NCBI GenBank assembly: GCA_937901105.1
Contig: CALCHD010000017.1
Location: 1-11,899, forward strand
DNA: 11,899 bases
Source: an uncultured Bacteroidales bacterium
Lineage (GTDB): Bacteria > Bacteroidota > Bacteroidia > Bacteroidales > UBA932
Reading direction: 5' to 3'
Positions 1-6,866 of the stretch are shown here, piece after piece (within the stretch, counting starts at the first letter, position 1; every line of letters begins with the position of its first letter). The notes beneath the pieces are model-generated. The model was not told the origin of the DNA and made no database searches. It saw only the letters and a program-made list of their open reading frames with translations. Made by a program: the position numbers and the translations under genes.

Positions 1-126
1 ACCCTTTATTGATACGCTTTGAGCGTTAAGAAACAATAAAAATGTTAAATCTTCACCTTTTAGAATGCACCCTTAAAGGTTATGACCATATTTCTGACTT
101 ATTACTCGCAAAATATTCAGTAACAA
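1..126. other. Unassigned segment upstream of broken BACON/GLUG gene
   Basis: No gene can be supported here. The frame that continues into the BACON/GLUG gene has a TAA at 121-123, and the sequence upstream does not encode recognisable BACON sequence in any frame I read. A short perfect inverted repeat, ACGCT-TTG-AGCGT, lies at 14-26. The segment does not look like a normal Bacteroidetes promoter leader, because no clear TAnnTTTG element is placed before the gene. It may be the flank of an insertion, an inversion junction or an assembly edge. Confidence 0.4.
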
Positions 127-2940
127 TTGGTTGTAAATACATATATTGAAACTAAAGCTCTTGAGGACAAGACAATAGTACTAAAAGTTGCGGCAAATAC
201 TGAATATGACCCAAGAACATGTGAGATTCAGATAAAGAAGAAGGGAGAAAATTATTCAGAGACAATATATATTTACCAGGAAGAGCTGCATGGTGTAGTG
301 CTTTCTGAAAAAGTATATAATGTTTCATCTGAAAAACAGAATGTAGAAGTAAAATTCCAGACAAATGCATCAGTGGAGTATGAGGTTTCTCAAGAGTGCA
401 AGGAGTGGATTTCTGTTGTAGAGACAAAGGCGTTGGAGGATCAGGTTCTGATTCTTGCAGTTAAGGAGAATACTGGTTTTGATGAGAGGAGCGGTATTGT
501 GCTTATAAGGATGGAACAAAGCAATTATGCTGATACTGTAAAGATTATCCAGCAGCATAAAGATACCTTGTATGCATCAGAGAAACTGTTCAATGTTGTA
601 AAAGAGGGAGATACAATTGAAGTTAAAGTATTTTCAACACTTGAGTATGATACTGAAATTCTCAATGACTGGATTACAAGCATTTCTACTAAGGCTCTTG
701 CTGAAAAGACACATGTTTTTGACATTGCGTCCAATTCGGACGTTCAGGGACGAAACGGATACATTGTATTCAAATCCAAAACTACTGATCATAAAGATAC
801 ATTAGTTGTAAATCAGAACGGTTCAGGAGGATATATTTGGTATAACGGTATTGCGGCATCAAAGAGTGTTCCTGGAAGCGGTACAGAGGGGGATCCTTAT
901 ATTATCCATACAGCAAATGACTTGCAGTGGCTCATTGACCAGGCGGATTATGCAGGAGAAGCTACATATAAGGAGAACGGTTATGATATGTTCAAGACCA
1001 ATCTTACTATAGGCAAATATTACAAACTCACCCATGATTTGACTATTGATAGTGATTATGATGTTGTTGATGCCAGCGGTAATGTAATTGAAGCAAAAGG
1101 ATGGACTCCAATCGGTTCCGGTTATGAGAAGGAGAGATCTAATAAATTTGATTCTTTCTGCGGCAATTTTGATGGAGGTGGCCATACAATCTATGGTAAA
1201 ATGGTGCCGGTACACAATTCATTATCTAAAATTGGTGTTCAATTTTTTGGATTCTTCGGTTTCTTGGACAGTTATTATAACAGCCATGAGGATATAAATT
1301 TATATGCAAATGTTAAAAACCTCAATATGGATGTTGTATTGGAGTGTGATGTAGAGGCTACCACAATTGATTATGTTGGAACAGCAGCCATAAATGTTGG
1401 AGCTATTGCAGGTTTTGTATATCCAATGGATACAGAAATCAGTAACTGTAATGTAAGAGGTACTATTAAGGGCGGTACATCTACAGGTACCACTATGGTA
1501 AGGACTGCAGTTGGAGGTCTTGTAGGATATTTCCAAGGTAAAGGTATTATCAATTGCCATAATTACAGCACTGTTATAGGCGGTTATACTACAGGTCCAT
1601 GCGATCAATCTTATGTAGGTGGTATCACAGGAGCTGCTTACTCCAGTTCAGTTGCCATTACAAACTGTACCAACAACGGACCAGTTACAGCAGGAAGTTC
1701 ACTTTATGAGAATCTCACTGGCGGTATAGGTGGTTGGATAGCGAACGCCAATATTTCGAATTGCCATAATTATGCACAAATAACAGGAGGTGATGTTACT
1801 TATGATGGCGCTTATGACAGATATTCTTCACGTCCTATTCAGTATATTGGAGGTCTAGCAGGATATTGTATGGACGGCTCTACATCAAATTGTTCAAATA
1901 CCGGCACTATTATATCAGGTAATTTGGCAGTTGTTGATGAAGCATATCAGGCAACAAATTCAGAATTGAATATTGGAGGTATAGCTGGTACATGTTTTAC
2001 ATCAATAGAGAATTGTGTTAATAAAGGAAAAATAATTGTAAAATCGGTAGAGAATGTAATGGTTGGAGGTTTGGCAGGACAAGCCGGCAGAACCGGTATT
2101 TCCAAATCTGATAACTACGGTTCAATTGAATTTTCAGGCGAGGTGAGAGATTGTAAATTGGGAGGTCTGTTTGGTAACTGTGAAGGTTATTTTGATCTTG
2201 TTGACTGTACAAATTACGCAGATGTAACTGGTCCAAAAGATATTAAATATTCTTATACAGGAGGACTTATAGGATATTCAGGTACAAGGAACATTATCCG
2301 CAGTATCAACAAAGGTAATGTTACAGGTGCAGGCGCAAATCTGGGTAATGGATTTTCTTATATTGGTGGCCTTTTGGGGTATCACTCCTATTCAAATTCA
2401 TTGGTACAAGACTGTATTAATGAGGGTAATGTATCTGCCGTTGACAGTAAATTTGCCATCAATATGGGAGGTATTGCAGGTTATATTTATAATGACACCA
2501 AAATTTTAGGAAGTACCAATAAGGGTACAGTCAAAGGCGCCAAAGCATTAAGATGCAATATCGGAGGACTTGTTGGTCATTTGCCGCATGTTGGCATTAT
2601 TGAAGGAAGTATAAACGAAGGTGCCGTGATTGGTGGAGCATCAATCTATGAATATGTTTCTGATCCTGTAAGATATGACCAGACAGCCAATACCGGAGGT
2701 ATAGTGGGATTATTGAGCAGCGAGTCAATAATTAGAGGAGCAACTGTAAATAAAGGTTCAATAACTGCGGGATATTCAATTTATGGGCACACAACTTATA
2801 CAGGAGGCATTGCCGGTTATGTTTTAAATAATACAGCAACAATTTGTTCATGTACTAAAAATGAAGGTGCACCTGGATTGCCTATATACGGTAGTGGTGT
2901 TGCCCCAAAAACTGAAGATTCTTCTTGTACAGCACATTAA
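127..2940 (+). CDS. 5'-truncated surface protein with BACON-like domains and GLUG repeats
   Basis: This is a large (937-codon) probable surface or secreted protein of unknown ligand. Residues 2 to about 51 are the second half of a BACON-like domain (after the usual Trp), followed by two complete ones at about 54-142 and 143-232; all three carry a T-K-A-L-x-(D/E)-K/Q turn. A linker with GSGTEGDPYIIHTANDLQWL (about 256-275) is the typical entry into a GLUG/right-handed beta-helix region. About 14 GG-(I/L)-x-G repeats run from residue 425 to 900, each usually followed by a Cys or Ser and an N-x-G-x-(V/I) step. BACON domains are generally carbohydrate or mucin-associated in Bacteroidales; GLUG repeats occur in adhesins. 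The only available start is a TTG directly after an in-frame stop, and signal peptide and the first half-domain are missing. It is therefore a gene fragment, a silent cassette or a pseudogene, although the remaining 2.8 kb is fully open. Confidence 0.8.
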   Translation: MVVNTYIETKALEDKTIVLKVAANTEYDPRTCEIQIKKKGENYSETIYIYQEELHGVVLSEKVYNVSSEKQNVEVKFQTNASVEYEVSQECKEWISVVETKALEDQVLILAVKENTGFDERSGIVLIRMEQSNYADTVKIIQQHKDTLYASEKLFNVVKEGDTIEVKVFSTLEYDTEILNDWITSISTKALAEKTHVFDIASNSDVQGRNGYIVFKSKTTDHKDTLVVNQNGSGGYIWYNGIAASKSVPGSGTEGDPYIIHTANDLQWLIDQADYAGEATYKENGYDMFKTNLTIGKYYKLTHDLTIDSDYDVVDASGNVIEAKGWTPIGSGYEKERSNKFDSFCGNFDGGGHTIYGKMVPVHNSLSKIGVQFFGFFGFLDSYYNSHEDINLYANVKNLNMDVVLECDVEATTIDYVGTAAINVGAIAGFVYPMDTEISNCNVRGTIKGGTSTGTTMVRTAVGGLVGYFQGKGIINCHNYSTVIGGYTTGPCDQSYVGGITGAAYSSSVAITNCTNNGPVTAGSSLYENLTGGIGGWIANANISNCHNYAQITGGDVTYDGAYDRYSSRPIQYIGGLAGYCMDGSTSNCSNTGTIISGNLAVVDEAYQATNSELNIGGIAGTCFTSIENCVNKGKIIVKSVENVMVGGLAGQAGRTGISKSDNYGSIEFSGEVRDCKLGGLFGNCEGYFDLVDCTNYADVTGPKDIKYSYTGGLIGYSGTRNIIRSINKGNVTGAGANLGNGFSYIGGLLGYHSYSNSLVQDCINEGNVSAVDSKFAINMGGIAGYIYNDTKILGSTNKGTVKGAKALRCNIGGLVGHLPHVGIIEGSINEGAVIGGASIYEYVSDPVRYDQTANTGGIVGLLSSESIIRGATVNKGSITAGYSIYGHTTYTGGIAGYVLNNTATICSCTKNEGAPGLPIYGSGVAPKTEDSSCTAH

Positions 2941-2963
2941 GGTCTTTAGTATCAAATAGAAAG

Positions 2964-2992
2964 AGCCGGATCAAATCCATTTTGATCCGGCT
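2964..2992 (+). terminator. Intrinsic terminator after the BACON/GLUG gene
   Basis: A perfect 12-bp inverted repeat (AGCCGGATCAAA, 2964-2975, and its complement, 2981-2992) encloses a 5-nt loop and is followed by TTATT. It begins 23 nt after the stop codon of the BACON/GLUG gene. The preceding A-rich bases mean it could also stop transcription arriving from the other side. Confidence 0.88.
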
Positions 2993-3052
2993 TTATTATG
3001 TAGATTGTCCTGTTTTGAGGTGTTTTCCGGGATATTTGCCCTCTACAGTTGT

Positions 3053-3083
3053 AAAAAAAAGAGGAACCATTTCTGATTCCTCC
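3053..3083 (-). terminator. Intrinsic terminator of the bL31 gene
   Basis: On the minus strand the sequence reads GAGGAA, a 10-nt loop, TTCCTC and then eight T residues (A run at 3053-3060 on the plus strand). It lies 23 nt past the stop codon of the L31 gene and is a standard intrinsic terminator. Confidence 0.85.
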
Positions 3084-3105
3084 TTTTGTACCTTGTGTTA
3101 CAAGA

Positions 3106-3351
3106 TTATTTCTTTTTGTAACGGCTGTAGAACTTGTCAACTCTACCTGCAGTGTCAACCAATTTCATCTTACCAGTGTAGAATGGGTGAGATGTGTTTG
3201 AAATCTCCATTTTCATTACTGGGTAAGTTACACCGTCAATCTCAATTGTCTCTTTAGTGTTTACACATGAACGTGTAATAAATACGTGGTCGTTTGACAT
3301 ATCCTTGAAAGCTACAAGGCGGTAGCTCTCGGGATGAATACCTTGTTTCAT
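3106..3351 (-). CDS. rpmE2: 50S ribosomal protein bL31, type B
   Basis: This 81-residue protein is bL31 of the large ribosomal subunit. It starts MKQGIHPE and contains the diagnostic S-H-P-F-Y-T-G-K segment (about residues 54-61) and a basic C-terminus ending in KKK. The zinc-binding Cys pairs of the type A (zinc-containing) form are absent; only one Cys (in the R-S-C-V-N-T-K-E segment) is present, so this is the zinc-independent type B form, which is usual in Bacteroidales. Length matches the family. The gene has its own promoter about 40 nt upstream and its own terminator, so it is monocistronic. The annotation is secure. Confidence 0.97.
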   Translation of the reverse strand: MKQGIHPESYRLVAFKDMSNDHVFITRSCVNTKETIEIDGVTYPVMKMEISNTSHPFYTGKMKLVDTAGRVDKFYSRYKKK

Positions 3352-3387
3352 TTCGTTAAAAATTTAAATGGTTAGTTTTTCAGCGCG

Positions 3388-3420
3388 CAAATGTAAGAAT
3401 TCAATTTGTGAATACCAAAA
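3388..3420 (-). promoter_or_regulatory. Bacteroidetes-type promoter for bL31
   Basis: On the minus strand TACATTTG (3388-3395) matches the Bacteroidetes -7 consensus TAnnTTTG, and a TTTTGG (3415-3420) lies about 20 nt upstream as the -33 element. The -7 box ends about 36 nt before the L31 start codon, leaving a short leader. Confidence 0.72.
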
Positions 3421-3450
3421 TTTTAACACTAAAAATCATATTTTTTATAA

Positions 3451-4203
3451 TTAATCTCTGTTAGCAAACTTCGCAAGGAGTTTAAGTATCTCCAAATACA
3501 GCCAAACAAGGGTAACAGTGATGCCAAACGCGCCGTACCACTCCATGTATTTAGGGGCACCTGCAGCCGAAGCCTGTGTTATAAATTCATAATCAACAAG
3601 AAGACTGAATGCTGCAACTGCAACAATTACAATGCTGATTCCTATGCTCAATGGACTGCTGTTGTGAAGCATGCTCAAGTTAACTCCAAATAGGGATACA
3701 AGCCAGCTCCCAAGGTAGAATACCATGATAGAAATCAAGGCAACATGAATCACTTTCATGAATCTGCTGTTAACCTTAACAAGGCCTGTGCGGTATACAG
3801 AAAACATTACTAATGCGGTTACAAGTGTAAGTGCAACAGCATTTATTACAATATTAGGTGCTGTAAGGGCAAACTGTTCGTTGAAGATTGCTGAAATGCC
3901 ACCAAGGGCAAGACCTTCTCCTGCCGCATAGATAGGGGCCAGGTACTGTGCTGCCTTTGGCTTGAATGAGATGATCATTGCCATAATGAATGCGCCAATG
4001 ATGCCTCCCCACATCCAAGGAACAATTGACTGTGGACTAACTGCGTTATAATAAAGTTTCCATGTGTATGCAGCACCTGCTACAACCATTAGAAGCATAA
4101 GCAATGTTTTGGTTGCTGTACCTCCAACTGTCATTACACCTGTGTTGCCGTAAACCACATTCTCTTTTCTGAATACATTCTCATTCAGTACTGGATTTGC
4201 CAT
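3451..4203 (-). CDS. Bax inhibitor-1/YccA family membrane protein
   Basis: This 250-residue protein is a polytopic inner-membrane protein of the Bax inhibitor-1 (TMBIM/UPF0005) superfamily, closest by pattern to the YccA-like bacterial branch. Seven hydrophobic segments can be seen, at roughly residues 31-50, 60-80, 88-106, 112-134, 148-170, 182-202 and 222-244. The third region contains the family-like EGLALGGISAIF and the last contains FGITVTLVWLYLEILKLL. The polar N-terminus (MANPVLNENVF) is typical for this branch in Bacteroidetes. Family members are linked to membrane-protein quality control or cation leak, but no role can be deduced for this one. It lies downstream of the NamZ-like gene on the same strand with a 57-nt gap; I see no strong TAnnTTTG box in that gap, so co-transcription is possible. 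Confidence 0.88.
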   Translation of the reverse strand: MANPVLNENVFRKENVVYGNTGVMTVGGTATKTLLMLLMVVAGAAYTWKLYYNAVSPQSIVPWMWGGIIGAFIMAMIISFKPKAAQYLAPIYAAGEGLALGGISAIFNEQFALTAPNIVINAVALTLVTALVMFSVYRTGLVKVNSRFMKVIHVALISIMVFYLGSWLVSLFGVNLSMLHNSSPLSIGISIVIVAVAAFSLLVDYEFITQASAAGAPKYMEWYGAFGITVTLVWLYLEILKLLAKFANRD

Positions 4204-4260
4204 AATTCTAAATGTTTTATCCGCTAAGGGCGGGTTAATAAAAATCTGTCGGGAAGAAAA

Positions 4261-5487
4261 TTATTTAATTCTGAAAAGCTGCTCCTCCTCATATAGAAGG
4301 GCTTTCTTTGCTTTTCTGATCCATTTCTGCTCCTCTACCTTAATATGCTCTTTAATATCGTGCCAATCTCCATTTCCTGCCACAAAGTCAACCAGAACCT
4401 TGTCTCCAAGCAGCAATTCTATTGCTGTCTTGTCATTTCCTGCCTCATATTTTCCGGGGCGGAACTCAAACTCTGCACAATTGTCATGCAGAAACCTTAT
4501 CACGCGCAAATTGTGTGCCAGCGCATGATACTGCATGTTTGGGTTAGGAAGGAACTGGAATCCGAAGCAGCACTCATCCTTCCATTTGTGGAAAGTTGGG
4601 ATAAAACGCATCCATCTCACATAGATTCCCTCATCAGCAATAGGACATTTTGGGTCATTCCAGCCCTGCAATCCATTATCTTTGCAGTATCCCGACAGTG
4701 ATTCCATATATGGTGCTCCAAACATCTCAAACGGACGGGTAGTTCCCCTGCCTTCACTTACATTGGTACCCTCCCAAAGGCACTGCCCGCTATAGAAATG
4801 AGCGGTGAAAAGGCCTGGAAAGTTTGGAGAAGGAGGGATGCTCCATGGCATAAGGTCTCTGTTTACCGCTGATGCCTTGTATGAAATGATGTGCAATGGG
4901 AATTTTGCATTAATCTCATTATAAAGCATATAAGCAATCTCACCAAATGTAAGTCCGTGACGGTGCACTATTCCCTCTATTCCAATAAATGAACTGTATC
5001 CGGGCTTAAGGGCTGTTCCTTCCACTTGTCTTCCTGCAGGGTTTATCCTGTCTATGATATATACTGGAAGGTCAATCTCATTGGCTTTCAAAACCTTGAA
5101 AAGGTTGAAGAGGGTACTCAAATATGTATAGTATCTGCATCCCACATCTTGAAGTTCAACTATTAGGGCATCAATCTCCTGCAAGTCCTTGAGGCTTGCA
5201 GCCAATGACTCCTCCTTGCTGCCATACAAAGAAATAAACTCAACTCCCTCAAGCAGCTTGCTGTAGCCGTCCCCGCTATTTAATTTTACCTGGTCCTGAA
5301 GCTCTCCAAACAGGCCATGCTCCGGCATGAACACTTTAGTAAGCTTTCCCATCTTTGCCACACTCTCAAACAGGTACTCCCCACGCTCCGGATTCCATGC
5401 TGTCTGATTGCAAAGCACTCCCAATTTGCCTCTCTTTAGTACAAGATCGGGCTGCTCATAAAATGATGTTGTTCTGAATGAAAACAT
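4261..5487 (-). CDS. namZ: DUF1343 / NamZ-type exo-beta-N-acetylmuramidase
   Basis: This 408-residue protein belongs to the DUF1343 (YbbC) family. Characterised members, in Bacillus subtilis and Tannerella forsythia, are NamZ exo-beta-N-acetylmuramidases that release MurNAc from the non-reducing end of peptidoglycan fragments. Family landmarks are visible: G-V-L-C-N-Q-T (about 23-29), FMPEHGLFGE (53-62), VELQDVGCRYYTY (110-122), DRINPAG (146-152), a His-rich EGIVHRHGLTFGE (171-183) and NVSEGRGTTRPFEMFGAPY in the C-terminal half. Glu56 of PEHG is a plausible catalytic acid, by inference. No signal peptide is visible, which suggests cytoplasmic processing of imported muropeptides during wall recycling. 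It starts 2 nt after the stop of the GNAT gene and so is very probably read from the same transcript, although its composition is less AT-rich than that upstream pair. Confidence 0.87.
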   Translation of the reverse strand: MFSFRTTSFYEQPDLVLKRGKLGVLCNQTAWNPERGEYLFESVAKMGKLTKVFMPEHGLFGELQDQVKLNSGDGYSKLLEGVEFISLYGSKEESLAASLKDLQEIDALIVELQDVGCRYYTYLSTLFNLFKVLKANEIDLPVYIIDRINPAGRQVEGTALKPGYSSFIGIEGIVHRHGLTFGEIAYMLYNEINAKFPLHIISYKASAVNRDLMPWSIPPSPNFPGLFTAHFYSGQCLWEGTNVSEGRGTTRPFEMFGAPYMESLSGYCKDNGLQGWNDPKCPIADEGIYVRWMRFIPTFHKWKDECCFGFQFLPNPNMQYHALAHNLRVIRFLHDNCAEFEFRPGKYEAGNDKTAIELLLGDKVLVDFVAGNGDWHDIKEHIKVEEQKWIRKAKKALLYEEEQLFRIK

Positions 5488-5489
5488 AT

Positions 5490-6083
5490 TTATTTATTTT
5501 TTAAATCAAAATACATAAGACGAGTTGTGATAACATTATCTTTAACTAGAAAATATTGTTTTTCCTCATCTTCATTTTTATGTAAAAACTTAAATCCGTT
5601 TTTTTCATAAAACTTGAGCGTTCTATGATCATTATAAGCATCTACAACAAGAAAACGGCAACCTGTTTTATTGTCTTCTGCTCTAAACCAGTCTTTTATA
5701 AATCTCACCAACTGGCTTCCCAGTTCCTTTCCCTGAAAGTCTTTATTTATACCAATTCTACCTATTAAAGCAGCAGGATAGCTTCTTCCTCTTTTAGGAT
5801 TTTGTATAGATCTGTTCAATTTGTTTTTTGTTGATGCCTCCAAGTACGTAGTTTTAATACTGTCATTTGCCAGTGTAAATTGAGCAACAATTTTATGAGG
5901 TTTTTTCTCTGTAATCCAGCAATAAGTTTTTCCCATAAGTTCATCTGCATATTTTTTTGCATCATTACGGAAAAAATCGTCCAGATCTTCATTTCCACAG
6001 CAAAAACGTTCACAATTTTCTACAACCTCATCTGACAATTGTATCATTACACAATCGTCATACAACGAAAAGTTATTTTTCAT
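5490..6083 (-). CDS. GNAT acetyltransferase, toxin-like
   Basis: This 197-residue protein is a GCN5-related N-acetyltransferase resembling TacT/AtaT-type toxins that acetylate aminoacyl-tRNA. The N-terminal FCCGNEDLDDFF (27-38) matches the F-x-C-G-x-x-x-L-D-x-F motif of that group. Motif A is GRIGINKDFQGKELGSQL (108-125), followed by CRFLVVDAYND (142-152) and FYEKNGFKFL (158-167), in which Tyr159 is the likely catalytic tyrosine. An oddity is Glu120 in QGKELG, where the acetyl-CoA pyrophosphate loop normally has Gly. The gene follows a 54-codon gene with an 11-nt gap, the layout of a toxin-antitoxin operon, and is strongly AT-rich compared with the NamZ-like gene behind it. It could instead be a non-toxic GNAT; the substrate is unknown. 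Confidence 0.82.
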   Translation of the reverse strand: MKNNFSLYDDCVMIQLSDEVVENCERFCCGNEDLDDFFRNDAKKYADELMGKTYCWITEKKPHKIVAQFTLANDSIKTTYLEASTKNKLNRSIQNPKRGRSYPAALIGRIGINKDFQGKELGSQLVRFIKDWFRAEDNKTGCRFLVVDAYNDHRTLKFYEKNGFKFLHKNEDEEKQYFLVKDNVITTRLMYFDLKNK

Positions 6084-6094
6084 TTCTGTAGAAT

Positions 6095-6259
6095 CTAGAA
6101 TGTGAATGACTTGGATTTTTTCATCACATCTTTAATGCGTTCTGCTTCTTTATCTGAAAGCTTTGGAGTCTCATTGTGACTGTTGGCATCTGCCGCAGAT
6201 ACAAAATCCACCGCACATTGCCCTTTCAACACAGGAATCATTTTTATCGACATTGCCAT
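6095..6259 (-). CDS. Small protein paired with GNAT, candidate antitoxin
   Basis: This is a 54-codon gene starting M-A-M-S-I-K-M-I-P-V-L-K-G and ending K-K-S-K-S-F-T-F. The first ATG (6257-6259) or the second, two codons later, may be used. It has a charged, probably helical C-terminal half (L-S-D-K-E-A-E-R-I-K-D-V-M-K-K). It sits 11 nt upstream of the GNAT gene and 28 nt downstream of a good TAnnTTTG promoter element, so the two form an operon. By position and size it is the candidate antitoxin, but it lacks an obvious ribbon-helix-helix or other known DNA-binding motif. Small proteins of this sort preceding GNAT genes are common in Bacteroidales; the neutralising function is inferred. Confidence 0.68.
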   Translation of the reverse strand: MAMSIKMIPVLKGQCAVDFVSAADANSHNETPKLSDKEAERIKDVMKKSKSFTF

Positions 6260-6287
6260 AATTAAAATATTTAAGATTTTAGTTTTA

Positions 6288-6295
6288 CAAAGATA
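6288..6295 (-). promoter_or_regulatory. Promoter -7 element for the small-protein/GNAT operon
   Basis: TATCTTTG on the minus strand matches TAnnTTTG exactly and ends 28 nt before the ATG of the 54-codon gene. The upstream -33 region is AT-rich without a clear TTTG. Confidence 0.6.
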
Positions 6296-6324
6296 GTTCT
6301 AAAATTATGATAATAAAACTTTAT

Positions 6325-6594
6325 TTACTTACCAATTGCTCCACATTCAACAAGTTTATTGATCCAACTTTGTGAATCCTTATGTGCCAAATCTGCATCA
6401 ATTCCATATCTGTTCTGCAAAAATTCTGCCGCATCTTCTGCAGTAAATTCTTTATTGCAGAACTCTTCCCACATTGCAGCAGCGCTCTCGTTGAATGATA
6501 TTATTCTGGTCATCTCCACGCCGTGAGTCCCTTGTTTAACTATTACTTTCTCACCGGCTATCTCTCTTAAAATGTAATTGTTGCTTAATTTCAT
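6325..6594 (-). CDS. PqqD-like protein (RiPP-recognition-element fold)
   Basis: This 89-residue protein resembles the PqqD family: MKLSNNYILREIAGEKVIV at the start, then I-I-S-F-N-E-S-A-A-A-M-W (about 31-42), which is the conserved strand-helix step, and helices containing F-T-A-E-D-A-A-E-F-L and D-S-Q-S-W-I-N-K-L-V-E-C-G (73-85). PqqD proteins are winged-helix peptide chaperones that bind leader peptides of ribosomally made modified peptides; in Bacteroidales, stand-alone members of unknown role are common. The start at 6594 is preferred because a perfect -7 box (6612-6619) lies just upstream of it; the longer open frame would begin inside the opposite-strand riboswitch. No modifying enzyme is visible beside it. 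Confidence 0.76.
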   Translation of the reverse strand: MKLSNNYILREIAGEKVIVKQGTHGVEMTRIISFNESAAAMWEEFCNKEFTAEDAAEFLQNRYGIDADLAHKDSQSWINKLVECGAIGK

Positions 6595-6611
6595 GGTTCT
6601 TTTGTTTGGTG

Positions 6612-6619
6612 CAAAGATA
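6612..6619 (-). promoter_or_regulatory. Promoter -7 element for the PqqD-like gene
   Basis: TATCTTTG on the minus strand is an exact match to TAnnTTTG and ends 17 nt before the preferred ATG at 6594, so the leader is very short. It lies about 45 nt from the divergent -7 box of the riboswitch promoter, so the two promoters share one compact control region. This box decides the start codon of the PqqD-like gene. Confidence 0.62.
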
Positions 6620-6638
6620 AGCAACGGCGTTAAATTTA

Positions 6639-6671
6639 TTTGTTTTTTAAAAAAAAATTTTCCTAACTTTG
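6639..6671 (+). promoter_or_regulatory. Promoter of the B12-uptake operon
   Basis: TTTG at 6639-6642 and TAACTTTG at 6664-6671, 21 nt apart, match the Bacteroidetes -33/-7 consensus. A run of nine A residues lies between them. Transcription should begin near 6676, which is where the first helix of the cobalamin riboswitch starts. Confidence 0.8.
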
Positions 6672-6675
6672 TAGT

Positions 6676-6866
6676 GCAAATGGTTCCCAAAAGGCTTTAT
6701 ACTGCCTCAAGGGAGAATAGGGAATCCGGTGAGAATCCGGGACAATACCTGTTGCTGTGAATTCCATTCCTTACGGAATTTGATTTTACTGAACTCTTTG
6801 CCACTGGCGCAATTGACGCTGGGAAGGCTCGGTAAAAGGAATAAGTCAGAAGACCTGCCACTTTGC
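6676..6866 (+). ncRNA. Cobalamin riboswitch (aptamer)
   Basis: This RNA should bind adenosyl- or other cobalamin and repress the downstream uptake genes. Core elements are in order: AATAGGGAATCCGGTGAGAA (6717-6736) followed by the CCGG of the next stem, CCTGTTGCTGTGA (6748-6760), TTTGCCACTGG (6798-6808), TGGGAAGGC (6820-6828) and the B12 box AAGTCAGAAGACCTGCC (6843-6859). The closing helix P1 can form between GCAAATGG (6676-6683) and CCACTTTGC (6858-6866) with one bulged C. A side hairpin, AATTCC with GGAATT, lies at about 6760-6780. The context, directly upstream of BtuG and BtuB genes, agrees fully with the assignment. Confidence 0.95.

Noticed and set aside
1..75. Minus-strand open frame of about 25 codons running to the left window edge
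   Set aside because: It has no ATG, is too short and shows no recognisable motif; it could be the edge of a neighbouring gene or insertion element, but nothing supports a call.
152..2236. Several antisense and shifted open frames inside the BACON/GLUG gene, such as 859-1215 (-) and 1300-1608 (-)
   Set aside because: They lie fully inside a strongly coding frame with clear domain repeats, have low-complexity composition and no own promoter.
1399..2830. The regularly spaced repeats as a CRISPR array or tandem DNA repeat
   Set aside because: The periodicity is at protein level (GLUG motifs with varied codons and spacing), not identical DNA repeats with spacers.
2925..3257. Plus-strand open frame of 110 codons
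   Set aside because: It overlaps the terminator at 2964-2992 and most of the antisense bL31 gene; the product has no family likeness.
4204..4260. Short inverted repeat CCGC/GCGG between the NamZ-like and Bax-inhibitor-type genes as a terminator
   Set aside because: Only 4 bp of stem and no proper T run in the minus direction.
6595..6690. N-terminal extension of the PqqD-like protein to position 6690
   Set aside because: It would cover the exact -7 promoter box at 6612-6619 and the 5' end of the opposite-strand riboswitch, and the extra residues do not resemble the family.
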